Shown here in pieces: positions 1-7,188 of a stretch of 19,584 nt of DNA. Under the pieces are notes generated by a model. The model had not been told where the DNA came from, ran no database searches, and saw nothing but the letters and a program-made list of their open reading frames with translations. The DNA comes from JAXGPP01 sp964436865 (GTDB lineage Bacteria > Planctomycetota > Planctomycetia > Pirellulales > Thermoguttaceae). Each line of letters begins with the position of its first letter. Position 1 is the stretch's first letter. The position numbers and the translations under genes are program-made. The stretch covers positions 1 to 19,584 of the forward strand of contig CAYTFK010000104.1 in the NCBI GenBank assembly GCA_964436865.1, written 5' to 3'.

Positions 1-25
1 GGCGTTTCGCTTCGCCGTCTCTGCC

Positions 26-39
26 GGCCGTTTCCGGCC
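26..39 (-). terminator. Possible weak hairpin terminator after the DUF1559 gene trio
   Basis: Read on the minus strand, a 5-bp perfect stem (GGCCG / CGGCC) closes a GAAA tetraloop, starting 13 nt after the stop codon of the last DUF1559 gene. GNRA-type loops make such short hairpins stable. There is no U-tract after it, so an intrinsic terminator is only a possibility. A second small inverted repeat (GGCG at 1-4, CGCC at 13-16) follows. The window edge prevents a view further downstream. Confidence 0.25.
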
Positions 40-52
40 CCCGCAATACCCT

Positions 53-946
53 CTATTCTCCGGTGTCCCATGCCGAGCCGAGGGATTCGCCCCCGGCGAT
101 CGTGGTGTCGGCTTTGACCTGCTCTTCGTCGCTGGCGCTCCAGAGCGTCACCGACCGGGCGCTACAGGTAACCGCGTTCGCTTCGTCCGCATGGCGGCTG
201 CGGATGCCTCCGGCCTGCTGCGGGTCGTTGATGACGTAGGTGATCTTATTTCCGTCCAGATCGCGCGGCTCCAGCCAGGCAATCCCGCTCGGCGACGACT
301 CAACCAGCAACAGCGTCTCCCCCGTGCCGTCGGTGATCTCGGTGCGGGCGGTGCCGGTCGGACCGTCGGAGATTGTCCCCGCGGCCACGACCATCGCGTA
401 GCTCGTGTCGGTGCTCGCGCGGTTCTCTTCCGCCGGGCAGCGATATTCATCGGGCATGCGCTCCAGCAGCCGACGGTTCGATGGCCCGTTCCACGGCTGG
501 CTGAAATCGTACTGGTCGAAGAGTTCCTGCTGGCCGAGGAAGGGGAGCACGAGCACCCGCCAGCTATGCATCGGCTTGCCCTTCGCGTCGGGCAGATAGG
601 CCGGCGGGTAGGTGCCGTGGGCGTCGTGGTACGCGTTCAGGGCCACCGCGATCTCCCTCAAGTTGTTGCTGCACTGCGTGCTGCGGACCGACTCGCGGGC
701 CGTCGAGAGAAACGACAGGCCGATCGACGTGACCAGGGTGCCGCAGAAGAGAAGGATCGCGAGGCCCACAGCCAGCGTAATCCATGCCGGGCCGCGATCG
801 TCTCTGGGCAACGTGACGGCGACCGCCACCGGCCCAGCAGGTCTTGCGATGGCCGCGCCGCACGCCGCACAGCGTGCCGTCGGCTCATCGCTGCCGTCGC
901 CGACGACCGTCTCGCCGCAATTCAGGCATTTCAAGGGCACTGTCAT
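53..946 (-). CDS. DUF1559 family protein with N-terminal zinc ribbon, degenerate C-terminal motif
   Basis: A 297-residue protein and the third, most diverged member of a tandem DUF1559 trio. Residues 7-29 hold a zinc ribbon (C7, C10, C26, C29). A membrane helix lies at about 54-80, then the DUF1559 body begins with a QCSNNLREIAVALNAYHD segment (91-108) and continues through HSWRVLVLPFL (127-137). DUF1559 proteins normally start with a prepilin leader (GFTLVELLVV-like) and end with a His-x9-Asp-Gly motif. Here the leader is absent, the helix is preceded by the ribbon, and at the C-terminus H252 remains but the expected DGS is replaced by CSARS (261-265). The function of the family is unknown. 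The protein is probably membrane anchored with the ribbon in the cytoplasm and the body outside (inferred). The ATG lies 9 nt after the stop of the preceding paralogue, so the two are very likely co-transcribed. Confidence 0.88.
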   Translation of the reverse strand: MTVPLKCLNCGETVVGDGSDEPTARCAACGAAIARPAGPVAVAVTLPRDDRGPAWITLAVGLAILLFCGTLVTSIGLSFLSTARESVRSTQCSNNLREIAVALNAYHDAHGTYPPAYLPDAKGKPMHSWRVLVLPFLGQQELFDQYDFSQPWNGPSNRRLLERMPDEYRCPAEENRASTDTSYAMVVAAGTISDGPTGTARTEITDGTGETLLLVESSPSGIAWLEPRDLDGNKITYVINDPQQAGGIRSRHADEANAVTCSARSVTLWSASDEEQVKADTTIAGGESLGSAWDTGE

Positions 947-955
947 GACAGTGCG

Positions 956-1810
956 TCACCAATCCATATCGACGGATTCCCGGCCAGCGACCGTCGTCAT
1001 CGGCTCCAATTGCTGGGGATCGATCGGTGTGGGCACCGCGCGGACCGAGCCGTCGGCCAGGGCCACGTTGACCACGCCCGGATGCTCGCTGTCGATCTCG
1101 GCGAGGTTGGTCACATCGACCGGCTGACTCCATCCGACTCCGGAGTTAACGACTTCGACGACCATGATCGTGTTCGAGGTGCCGTCCACGATCTCACCGA
1201 CGGTGTGACCCTTGGGGCCCTCGGAGAAGCGACCGGGCCCGACGACCATCATGTAGTTCGTCTGGCCCGCGTTTCCGGCCATCTGACTGGGGCAGCGGTA
1301 GACGGCCAGGTCTGCCTGGGCCACCATTTGATTCGCCGGGCTGTCCCAGGGCTGGTTGAAATCGTACGAGTCGTAGATTGGCGACTGTTCCAGAAACGGC
1401 AGGATCAGCACACGCCAACTGTGCATCGGCTTCCCGTCGTCATCGGCGATATAGGCCGGCGGGAATGTTTTGTAGGTGTCGTGGTAGTTGTGCAGTGCTA
1501 TCGCGATCTGCTTGAGGTTGTTGGTGCACTGCGACCGCCGCGCCGCCTCACGAGCGGCCTGCACGGCTGGCAACAACAGCGCGACGAGGATCCCGCCGCA
1601 GACCACCAGCACGCCCGCGACGGCCGCCAGGACGATCACGAGTGTCTTCGTACCCGAGTTGCTCGGCGGAGCAAATGGCGTCGCGGCGCCGCCAGCCCCG
1701 GGGACCGTAACCGTCCGGCCACAGCCGGCGCAGGGGCCGCTCTGGCCGGCATACTCGTCGGCCACGGTCGTCTGCCGCCCGCAGTAAGGACATGTGAAAG
1801 GAATCGGCAT
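956..1810 (-). CDS. DUF1559 family protein with N-terminal zinc ribbon
   Basis: A 284-residue protein and the middle member of the trio. A zinc ribbon uses C7, C10, C27 and C30 (CPYC and CAGC). A Gly/Ala/Pro linker leads to a membrane helix at about 55-80, ending in LLLPAVQAAREAARRSQC (78-95), which matches the segment that follows the prepilin helix in classical DUF1559 proteins. NNLKQIAIALHNYHDT (97-112) and HSWRVLILPFLEQ (130-142) are typical of the family. The C-terminal motif is intact: H243 followed by DGSVR (253-257). There is no prepilin peptidase site, so the protein should stay in the inner membrane rather than be assembled as a pilin. The start is supported by a GGAAGGAG Shine-Dalgarno about 8 nt upstream. 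It lies 50 nt downstream of the first paralogue. The biological role of this family is not known. Confidence 0.92.
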   Translation of the reverse strand: MPIPFTCPYCGRQTTVADEYAGQSGPCAGCGRTVTVPGAGGAATPFAPPSNSGTKTLVIVLAAVAGVLVVCGGILVALLLPAVQAAREAARRSQCTNNLKQIAIALHNYHDTYKTFPPAYIADDDGKPMHSWRVLILPFLEQSPIYDSYDFNQPWDSPANQMVAQADLAVYRCPSQMAGNAGQTNYMMVVGPGRFSEGPKGHTVGEIVDGTSNTIMVVEVVNSGVGWSQPVDVTNLAEIDSEHPGVVNVALADGSVRAVPTPIDPQQLEPMTTVAGRESVDMDW

Positions 1811-1860
1811 GATCGTCTCTCCTTCCGTTCGTTACAGCCGCGCCCGTTGTATGGCGGGCG

Positions 1861-2721
1861 TCAAGGCAACGCCACGACCTCCCCCCCGGCAATCGTCGTC
1901 ATCGCCTCCAGAGTATTACGGTCGGCGTCGCTGCCGATGAACCGTACGGAACCGTCGGCCAGCGCTGCCTGAGCACCACCCGGATGCTTGCTCCGAAACT
2001 GCGACAGGTCGGTGATGTCGACCGGCTGCAGCCAATTGGCCGCCACGCCGGGCGCCTCGACGATCATGATCGTATTCGAAGTTCCGTCCTTGATCATCGC
2101 CATCCGGGTAGCGCTTGTACCGTCGGAAATCCGCCCTGGACCGACGATCATCACGTAATCGGAGCTGGTGTGGTTGTCATGCGAATTGGTCGGACACCGG
2201 AACACATCGGGCATGGAATTGGCCAGGCGGCTGTTGTCCGGGCCGTCCCACGGCTCGTTGCGGTTGTACTTGTCGTGGAGCGGTTGCTGGTCGAGATAGG
2301 GCAAGATGAGCAATCGCCAGCTATGCATCGGCCGGCCCGTCTCGTCGGCCAGGCAGGCCGGCGGGAAAGTCTTGTAGACGTCGTGGTACTGGTGCATCGC
2401 CGCGGCGATCTGCTTGAGATTGTGGGTGCACGTGGCGCGCCGCCCCGTCTCGCGAGCCGCCTGTATCCCCGGCAAGACGACCGCCATGCCGATGATCCCG
2501 CCACAGATCAAGAACACGGCGACGCACACGCCTACGACGATAATGAGGACCTTGTTCCCGCCCGAGTTGCCCCGCGGCCGTGCCGGAGGAGTCGCGAAGC
2601 TCGCGGGCATCGGCACTGAGATGGGCTGGCCGCAACCGGCGCAAGGCCCGGTATGGCCGGCGTATTGATCACCAACTTTGGTTTTCCGCCCGCAATGGGG
2701 ACAGGTAAAATGAATCGGCAT
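1861..2721 (-). CDS. DUF1559 family protein with N-terminal zinc ribbon
   Basis: The first-transcribed member of the trio, 286 residues from the chosen ATG. Its N-terminus aligns with the middle paralogue: MPIHFTCPHCG, zinc-ribbon cysteines C7, C10, C27 and C30. A membrane helix spans about 57-82, followed by PGIQAARETGRRATCTHNL (84-102), the conserved Trp-Pro core and an intact H246 ... DGSVRFI (257-263) C-terminal motif. The frame is open 12 codons further upstream (2757), but the ATG at 2721 is chosen because it has an AGGGGGAG Shine-Dalgarno and matches the paralogue start. As in the neighbours, the usual prepilin leader of DUF1559 proteins is replaced by the ribbon and helix. A sigma-70-like promoter lies about 100 nt upstream (2829-2857). 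Confidence 0.92.
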   Translation of the reverse strand: MPIHFTCPHCGRKTKVGDQYAGHTGPCAGCGQPISVPMPASFATPPARPRGNSGGNKVLIIVVGVCVAVFLICGGIIGMAVVLPGIQAARETGRRATCTHNLKQIAAAMHQYHDVYKTFPPACLADETGRPMHSWRLLILPYLDQQPLHDKYNRNEPWDGPDNSRLANSMPDVFRCPTNSHDNHTSSDYVMIVGPGRISDGTSATRMAMIKDGTSNTIMIVEAPGVAANWLQPVDITDLSQFRSKHPGGAQAALADGSVRFIGSDADRNTLEAMTTIAGGEVVALP

Positions 2722-2828
2722 GGCATCGCTCCCCCTGCGGCACCTGCTCGGCCGCACCCTACGATCCGGTCTGTAGAAGTGTCCCTCCGGTTAGCGAGGC
2801 TTCCGGCGAGCCGCGTTCCGTACGGCCC

Positions 2829-2857
2829 AGAGTAGGGGATAGCCGGCCGGCTGTCAA
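2829..2857 (-). promoter_or_regulatory. Sigma-70-like promoter for the DUF1559 trio
   Basis: On the minus strand a perfect -35 box TTGACA (2857-2852) is followed after exactly 17 nt by TACTCT (2834-2829). The predicted start point is near 2822, giving a leader of about 100 nt before the ATG at 2721. Its position in the divergent gap between the DUF1559 trio and the SHOCT-like gene fits. The -10 box matches the consensus at only three positions (T1, A2, T6). Planctomycete promoter consensus is poorly known, so this is a motif-level call. Confidence 0.45.
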
Positions 2858-2904
2858 CGCGCCGGGGTCGGTTCCCGCAGCCAGAGTGCTGCCGTCGCGC
2901 CTGA

Positions 2905-2933
2905 TGGACTTAAACTCCGCCGGCGGGCATAAT
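2905..2933 (+). promoter_or_regulatory. Candidate sigma-70-like promoter for the SHOCT-like gene
   Basis: TGGACT (2905-2910) and CATAAT (2928-2933) are separated by 17 nt. The -10 box matches the consensus in five positions and the -35 box in four. The predicted start near 2940 leaves a leader of about 54 nt before the ATG at 2994. It lies back to back with the promoter of the divergent DUF1559 unit. This is motif evidence only. Confidence 0.35.
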
Positions 2934-2993
2934 ATCAGGCGGAACATTGAGACCGGTAGGGCCATTGGCGCCGCTTGTCGGGCCGGCAGCGAA

Positions 2994-3278
2994 ATGAACG
3001 AATTGATAGATGGGGCTGTCCGCCTGACCGACGGAGCTGTTTTCCAAACCGTTCTGTGGTGCGCGGTAGGGGCCGTGTTGGTCGGCGTGGCGGCATACGT
3101 TCTCAGGAAGATCCGTTCCCGCGCGGCACAGAACGAACCAACAGCCAGTGAATTGATGTCAAAATTCCGCGATCTGCACTCCCAGGGTAAGATCAGCGAC
3201 GCAGAATTCCGAACTATTAAGACGACCTTGGCGGCACGCCTGCAACAGGAGTTAAAGGATAACGGCGAAACGGGTTAA
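2994..3278 (+). CDS. Small membrane protein with SHOCT-like C-terminal domain
   Basis: A 94-residue protein. One membrane helix lies at about 17-37 (FQTVLWCAVGAVLVGVAAYV), followed by a basic RKIRSR stop-transfer stretch. Residues 53-83 (LMSKFRDLHSQGKISDAEF onward) resemble the SHOCT / short C-terminal oligomerisation module: a short helix, a Gly turn, a D/E-E-F motif and a second helix. Such domains usually sit at the end of small membrane or surface proteins and mediate oligomerisation; no catalytic role is known. The frame is open back to 2886, but the ATG at 2994 gives a natural N-terminus directly before the helix. It sits 252 nt upstream of clpX on the same strand. It is less GC-rich in feel than its neighbours. 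No function can be assigned. Confidence 0.75.
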   Translation: MNELIDGAVRLTDGAVFQTVLWCAVGAVLVGVAAYVLRKIRSRAAQNEPTASELMSKFRDLHSQGKISDAEFRTIKTTLAARLQQELKDNGETG

Positions 3279-3480
3279 GACGAAAAGCGCGAAGCTGGAC
3301 CAGTGATGCCGCTCGTGCCGGGAGTTTGGCCCGCTCCGTTTCCGCAAGGGAATCTGGGAAACACCGGCCGCCAATGGGGCGTAGGACTTCTATTGAGTCG
3401 GGTGCTCGAAAGTGCGATCAGGGATGTCCAACAGGCCGAACATGTACTCCCGGCCGGTCGAGCGATAATCGCAAACCTAA

Positions 3481-3520
3481 GCCGCCGGCCCCACCGGGAA
3501 TGAACCCCGGGGCCAGCGGC
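3481..3520 (+). promoter_or_regulatory. Long hairpin in the clpX 5' leader, abutting the Shine-Dalgarno
   Basis: The arms GCCGC (3481-3485) and GCGGC (3516-3520) pair perfectly. After one C/A mismatch the inner arms GGCCCC (3487-3492) and GGGGCC (3509-3514) also pair perfectly. A further GGG/CCC or CCGGG/CCCGG pairing is possible inside. The hairpin ends at the base before GAGGAAAGGA, the ribosome-binding site of clpX. There is no U-tract, so it is not a typical terminator. It could control translation or protect the transcript from decay (inference). Confidence 0.45.
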
Positions 3521-3530
3521 GAGGAAAGGA

Positions 3531-4826
3531 ATGGATATGCCCGTAGGACGGGACTTTAACGCAGGACGCCGAGGTGGCGGCACGACCAAGAAGAACGCTT
3601 TCTGTTCGTTCTGCCGCAAGAGCTATCGCGATGTCGGCCCGCTCGTGGAAGGCCCCGGCGACGTCTACATTTGCGGCGAGTGTATCGAACTTTGCCAATC
3701 GATTCTGGACCAGGAACGGCGCCGCCGCGGCACCGGCTCAAAACCTTTCACCAAGGTTCCCACTCCACGCCAACTGGTCGGCCGGCTCGACGAGTACGTG
3801 ATCGGTCAGGAACACGCCAAGAAGGTCCTGGCGGTCGCCGTCCACAACCATTACAAGCGGCTGATGCACCGCGCGGAAGGCTCGGATGTCATCATCGATA
3901 AGTCGAACATCCTTCTGATCGGCCCGACCGGTTCGGGCAAGACGCTGCTGGCCCAGACGCTGGCCAAGATCCTCGACGTTCCCTTTGCCATTGGCGACGC
4001 CACGACCTTGACCGAGGCGGGCTACGTGGGCGAGGACGTCGAGAACCTGCTTTTGAAACTGCTGCATGCAGCCGATTTCGACCTGGAGTCGGCCCAACGC
4101 GGCATCCTGTACATCGACGAGATCGACAAGATCGGCAAGACGAGCCACAACGTCTCGATCACTCGCGATGTCTCCGGCGAGGGCGTCCAGCAGGCCTTGC
4201 TCAAAATGCTCGAGGGAACCGTGGCCAACGTGCCGCCCCAGGGCGGCCGCAAGCATCCCGAGCAGCAGTACATCCAGATGGACACGACCAACATCCTGTT
4301 CATCTGCGGCGGCACGTTCGTGGGAATCGAAGACATCATCGCGCGGCGGCTCGGCAAGCGCGCCATCGGATTCGGTTCGCAGTCGACTAAGGCCGACATG
4401 GGCCTGTCAGAATTGCTGCCGCTGGTCACCAGCGACGATCTGCTGGAATTCGGCATGATTCCCGAGTTCATCGGCCGCTTGCCGGTCGTATCGGCCCTCA
4501 AGCCGCTCGACCTGCCCGCCTTGATGCGGGTGCTTCGCGAGCCGAAGAATGCCCTGGTGAAGCAGTACCAGGAATTGTTCGCCCTGGAAAACGCCGCGCT
4601 GGAGTTCACTGACGGAGCGGTGCGAGCGATCGCCGAGCGGGCCATGGAGCGCGACACAGGCGCCCGCGGCCTCCGTTCCCAGATCGAGGACATCATGCTC
4701 GACCTGCTCTTCGAATTGCCCGACCAGACGCCGGGCATGAACTACGTCATCAGCGAAGACGTGGTCCGCGGCCGCCAGCAACTGCTGCCCCTGCCCATGC
4801 AGGAACCCAAGCAGAAGAGCGCGTAG
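3531..4826 (+). CDS. clpX: ATP-dependent Clp protease ATP-binding subunit ClpX
   Basis: A 431-residue AAA+ unfoldase that recognises tagged proteins, unfolds them and threads them into the ClpP peptidase in the cytoplasm. An N-terminal zinc-binding domain has C25, C28, C48 and C51. Walker A is GPTGSGKT (131-138), the pore loop is GYVG (164-167), Walker B is LYIDE (193-197), the RKH substrate loop is at 240-242, the ClpP-docking IGF loop is at 279-281, and the sensor-2 arginine is in GARGLR (377-382). All key residues are present and the length is normal for ClpX. A leader of about 20 residues rich in Gly and Arg precedes the zinc domain. GAGGAAAGGA lies directly before the ATG at 3531; the in-frame ATG at 3537 is an alternative. 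No clpP gene is visible beside it; the upstream neighbour is the SHOCT-like gene. Confidence 0.98.
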   Translation: MDMPVGRDFNAGRRGGGTTKKNAFCSFCRKSYRDVGPLVEGPGDVYICGECIELCQSILDQERRRRGTGSKPFTKVPTPRQLVGRLDEYVIGQEHAKKVLAVAVHNHYKRLMHRAEGSDVIIDKSNILLIGPTGSGKTLLAQTLAKILDVPFAIGDATTLTEAGYVGEDVENLLLKLLHAADFDLESAQRGILYIDEIDKIGKTSHNVSITRDVSGEGVQQALLKMLEGTVANVPPQGGRKHPEQQYIQMDTTNILFICGGTFVGIEDIIARRLGKRAIGFGSQSTKADMGLSELLPLVTSDDLLEFGMIPEFIGRLPVVSALKPLDLPALMRVLREPKNALVKQYQELFALENAALEFTDGAVRAIAERAMERDTGARGLRSQIEDIMLDLLFELPDQTPGMNYVISEDVVRGRQQLLPLPMQEPKQKSA

Positions 4827-4860
4827 AGCGCGCCGCCTTAACGCCACTGCAAACGGATAG

Positions 4861-4883
4861 GGGCGACCCGTCTTGGGTCGCCC
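4861..4883 (+). terminator. Hairpin terminator after clpX
   Basis: A perfect 9-bp stem, GGGCGACCC (4861-4869) and GGGTCGCCC (4875-4883), closes a 5-nt loop and lies 34 nt after the clpX stop. It is followed by TTGTGCGTT rather than a clean U-run. It lies between two convergent genes and, being symmetrical, could serve both strands. Confidence 0.6.
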
Positions 4884-4959
4884 TTGTGCGTTCGGCCGGT
4901 ACGGCTCGTCGCTCTGCCGCCCATTGTCAATGACCGATGGAGATTCGGCACAGGCCTGC

Positions 4960-6327
4960 TCAGCGGGAACTGCTGAGGATTTCGCCGACGAGTTGGCCGT
5001 CGGGGAAGTTGGCCAGAAGATACGTATTGCGGCCATCGAGGATGGCGACAGTGTGCTCATAGCGAGGGCCCATCGGACCCCGGCTGTCGCAGGCCTCGAG
5101 GCTGATACGCTGCTCTCCAACCGGCAGTTCCAGGCGGAGCACCTGGATCTCATGGGGCAACAAGCCCCAGCAACGGGTGTCGGCCGATTCGGTGGCCTCC
5201 CACACCACGCCTCCGGCATCGATCGCCAGCGCGACCCAAGGATTCACGTCCATGGCGTCTTTCGCTGCATAGAGGGCCGCCTTCTTGACGGCACGGCGAG
5301 CTACCGCACGCCCGATGATCTCGGGATAGACCGCCTCATGTTGGGCGATGGCCATCGCGGTCACATCGGTGATCGCGGCCGTCCGACCGGACGCGCTTCC
5401 GGCAGCAACTTGCACCGACTTGACACGGTTGGCCACCGCCACGATCGCCGGCACCTTGACCGGCGCGAGAGTCGGTGTGAGGTTGTACTTCGAGTTGTGG
5501 CTGATGATGCGGTCGGCGATCAGCATCGCCATCTGCGTGGGCACTTCCGCTACCTCTTCTTTGTGCGGACCTTTGCCGACCAGGGCGAAGACATACAGCA
5601 CGCCGCATCCCGGCGCGCTGTGGCGGCCGTATACCGCGCGGTGCAGGTCGTTGACCCCATCGCGGAAGCCGGGCTGCCAACTGCAGACGACTTCGCGACA
5701 CCGCCGGGTGAGGTCGTTCTCCATGGGGTTCTCCTCCGCCAGCGCGGCGTGGAGGTACGGCCCCAGAGCGACCATCTTGTATGCCAGCTTCGGGTTCTCG
5801 TCGGGGCGGGAGCCGCCGGCCTGAATGATCGCCTGCTGTTTCTCCGAGACCTGCAGGGCGTAGGCCGCCGCATCCCCTCCATCGTGCATCAGATTCGAAA
5901 GCGAGAGGAAAACACGGATCAGCACCTTCTCGTAGTCCTCTCCGGGGTAGGAGAGCTGCGTGTCGTCGGTGGCGGCCGAGAGCGCCATCTCGGCCACGTC
6001 TCTCTGCTCGAGAAAATCGAAACGGTCGCGGACCTCGCGGAGCGTTCGCTCGGCGTCGCGCGGCCGGCCGGCCGCGAGATCGATCATGGCGCGGTCGAGC
6101 TTGAGCACGTCGTCTTCCTGGCGTCCCAGCCTCTTGAGATGGCGGTCGAGCGTCGCGGCCGCCGTCTCCAACCGGCCTTCATAGAATTGGGCCCGCACTT
6201 CGCGCAGCCGATCGGCGTGGGTCGCGCAGCCGACGAGCGTCAGCGCGGCGATGAGGGAGGCGACGCGGGCGGCGAGATGCACCGCCCGCGGCACAACGAC
6301 TCGAGAATGCGACCGGTTCGGCTGCAT
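4960..6327 (-). CDS. COG3014-like lipoprotein, partner of the LpoB-like gene
   Basis: About 455 residues. The N-terminus has a basic region, a hydrophobic stretch and a lipobox ending LTLVGC, with the lipidated Cys at residue 34. The next 150 residues look helical and TPR-like (FYEGRLETAAATLDRHLKRL and the region around DFLEQRDVAEMAL). SYPGEDYEKVLIRVFLSLS is typical, from memory, of COG3014, as is the C-terminal ADTRCWGLLPHEIQVLRLEL segment. In gammaproteobacteria COG3014 genes sit next to lpoB, whose product activates a peptidoglycan synthase at the outer membrane. The same adjacency here supports the call. The in-frame GTG at 6345, 10 nt after the LpoB-like stop, is an alternative start; the ATG at 6327 gives a more usual signal peptide. 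The family role is unknown, possibly envelope maintenance. Confidence 0.72.
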   Translation of the reverse strand: MQPNRSHSRVVVPRAVHLAARVASLIAALTLVGCATHADRLREVRAQFYEGRLETAAATLDRHLKRLGRQEDDVLKLDRAMIDLAAGRPRDAERTLREVRDRFDFLEQRDVAEMALSAATDDTQLSYPGEDYEKVLIRVFLSLSNLMHDGGDAAAYALQVSEKQQAIIQAGGSRPDENPKLAYKMVALGPYLHAALAEENPMENDLTRRCREVVCSWQPGFRDGVNDLHRAVYGRHSAPGCGVLYVFALVGKGPHKEEVAEVPTQMAMLIADRIISHNSKYNLTPTLAPVKVPAIVAVANRVKSVQVAAGSASGRTAAITDVTAMAIAQHEAVYPEIIGRAVARRAVKKAALYAAKDAMDVNPWVALAIDAGGVVWEATESADTRCWGLLPHEIQVLRLELPVGEQRISLEACDSRGPMGPRYEHTVAILDGRNTYLLANFPDGQLVGEILSSSR

Positions 6328-6355
6328 CTGTCCGCTCAACCGCACGTGCCGCGCT

Positions 6356-7036
6356 TCACTGGAAAGGCCGCCAGTTCTTCAGTTTGGCTTTCAAAGAGAC
6401 GTTGTACTCCTTGCTCAGGCTGGCCGATTCCTTGTCGTACTGGCCGGTGTGGATGTTGACCATTTCCAGCGTCAGCATGTAGTCGCGCTGGTAGTCGCGG
6501 TTGGCCTGCGTCGTGCCGGAGGTCAGCGTGGCGAAGAGCAGGTAGTCGAAAGGCTGCTCCATCCGCTCCAGCGACGTGGCGAAGACAGCCTGATTCTCGG
6601 GGATCATCAACTGGTCGGGCCGCAGGCGGCATTCGCGCAACCCGGCTTCGACATAACGCCGGCTGATTGGCTGGTAGACCTGCGACTTGACGATGCCCGT
6701 GTCGATCGACTGGTAAATCTGTTCGCGGAAGTCGCCGATCTCCTCAATCGTCTTGTTCTCGACGCCGACGAAGCAGATCCGCATCGGCATCTGCGACGTC
6801 TCGCTCTGAAAGGCCACCGGCTGAATGCCGCGCGAATGGCGGTCGAGCAGGGCGGCCACGCACTGGTCGACCAGCGGCCCGAACGTCTCGGCTCCCGCCT
6901 CGTGAGTGCCCACGAGGTCGGGTTCGCCTGGCTTCACGATGCTGGCCGTCTGGCGCGACCGGCACCCCAGCGGCGACAAGACGCCTACACCCAGCAGACC
7001 CCAGGCCGTGCTTCTCAAGAAACGCCGTCGATCCAT
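6356..7036 (-). CDS. LpoB-like exported protein with Tat-type leader
   Basis: 226 residues. The leader starts MDRRRFLRST, a twin-arginine motif (RR-x-F-L), followed by a hydrophobic segment and PLGC (C25), a lipobox-like site with Pro instead of Leu at -3. The mature part (about 52-226) resembles the LpoB/COG3417 family, related in fold to CsgG/TolB N-domains. Matching features are RICFVGVENKT (86-96), FREQIYQSIDTGIVKSQVYQ (103-122), FDYLLFATLTSG (163-174), RDYMLTLEMVNIHTGQ (184-199) and a closing SLSKEYNVSLKAKL region. In E. coli, LpoB is an outer-membrane lipoprotein that activates PBP1b. Whether a cognate synthase exists here is unknown. The ATG at 7036 is chosen over the upstream frame extension because GGGAGA precedes it and the Tat motif follows. 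Its stop lies 10-28 nt before the COG3014-like start. Confidence 0.75.
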   Translation of the reverse strand: MDRRRFLRSTAWGLLGVGVLSPLGCRSRQTASIVKPGEPDLVGTHEAGAETFGPLVDQCVAALLDRHSRGIQPVAFQSETSQMPMRICFVGVENKTIEEIGDFREQIYQSIDTGIVKSQVYQPISRRYVEAGLRECRLRPDQLMIPENQAVFATSLERMEQPFDYLLFATLTSGTTQANRDYQRDYMLTLEMVNIHTGQYDKESASLSKEYNVSLKAKLKNWRPFQ

Positions 7037-7159
7037 CGGTTCGTCTCCCAGCCCACGAGGTTGGCCGGCCCTGACCATTACGCACCGCAAAGCCGGTCGA
7101 AATCGTTCTATCGTCCTATTCGGCCAGAAGCGGATCTTCCCTGCAATCGCGCGCGAGAC

Positions 7160-7188
7160 AGGTTAGAATTTGCGATCCGTAGCGTCAA
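7160..7188 (-). promoter_or_regulatory. Candidate promoter of the LpoB-like/COG3014 unit
   Basis: On the minus strand TTGACG (7188-7183) and TAACCT (7165-7160) are 17 nt apart. The -35 box matches five of six consensus positions, the -10 box three. The predicted start near 7153 gives a leader of about 115 nt. The rest of 7037-7330 holds no gene and no clear terminator for the upstream secretion operon. Confidence 0.35.

Noticed and set aside
191..1972. Long open frame (593 codons) on the plus strand opposite the DUF1559 genes
   Set aside because: It is antisense to two genes with clear domain matches. Its translation is Arg/His/Ala/Asp-rich without recognisable motifs, as expected from the opposite strand of GC-rich coding DNA.
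53..2721. The DUF1559 trio as substrates or pilins of the nearby secretion operon
   Set aside because: None has a prepilin cleavage site; with a zinc ribbon before the helix they cannot be processed like GspG. A functional link to the operon has no sequence support.
4873..6459. Long open frame (528 codons) on the plus strand
   Set aside because: It lies opposite the COG3014-like and LpoB-like genes, which have signal sequences and family motifs. It shows no motif or good ribosome-binding site.
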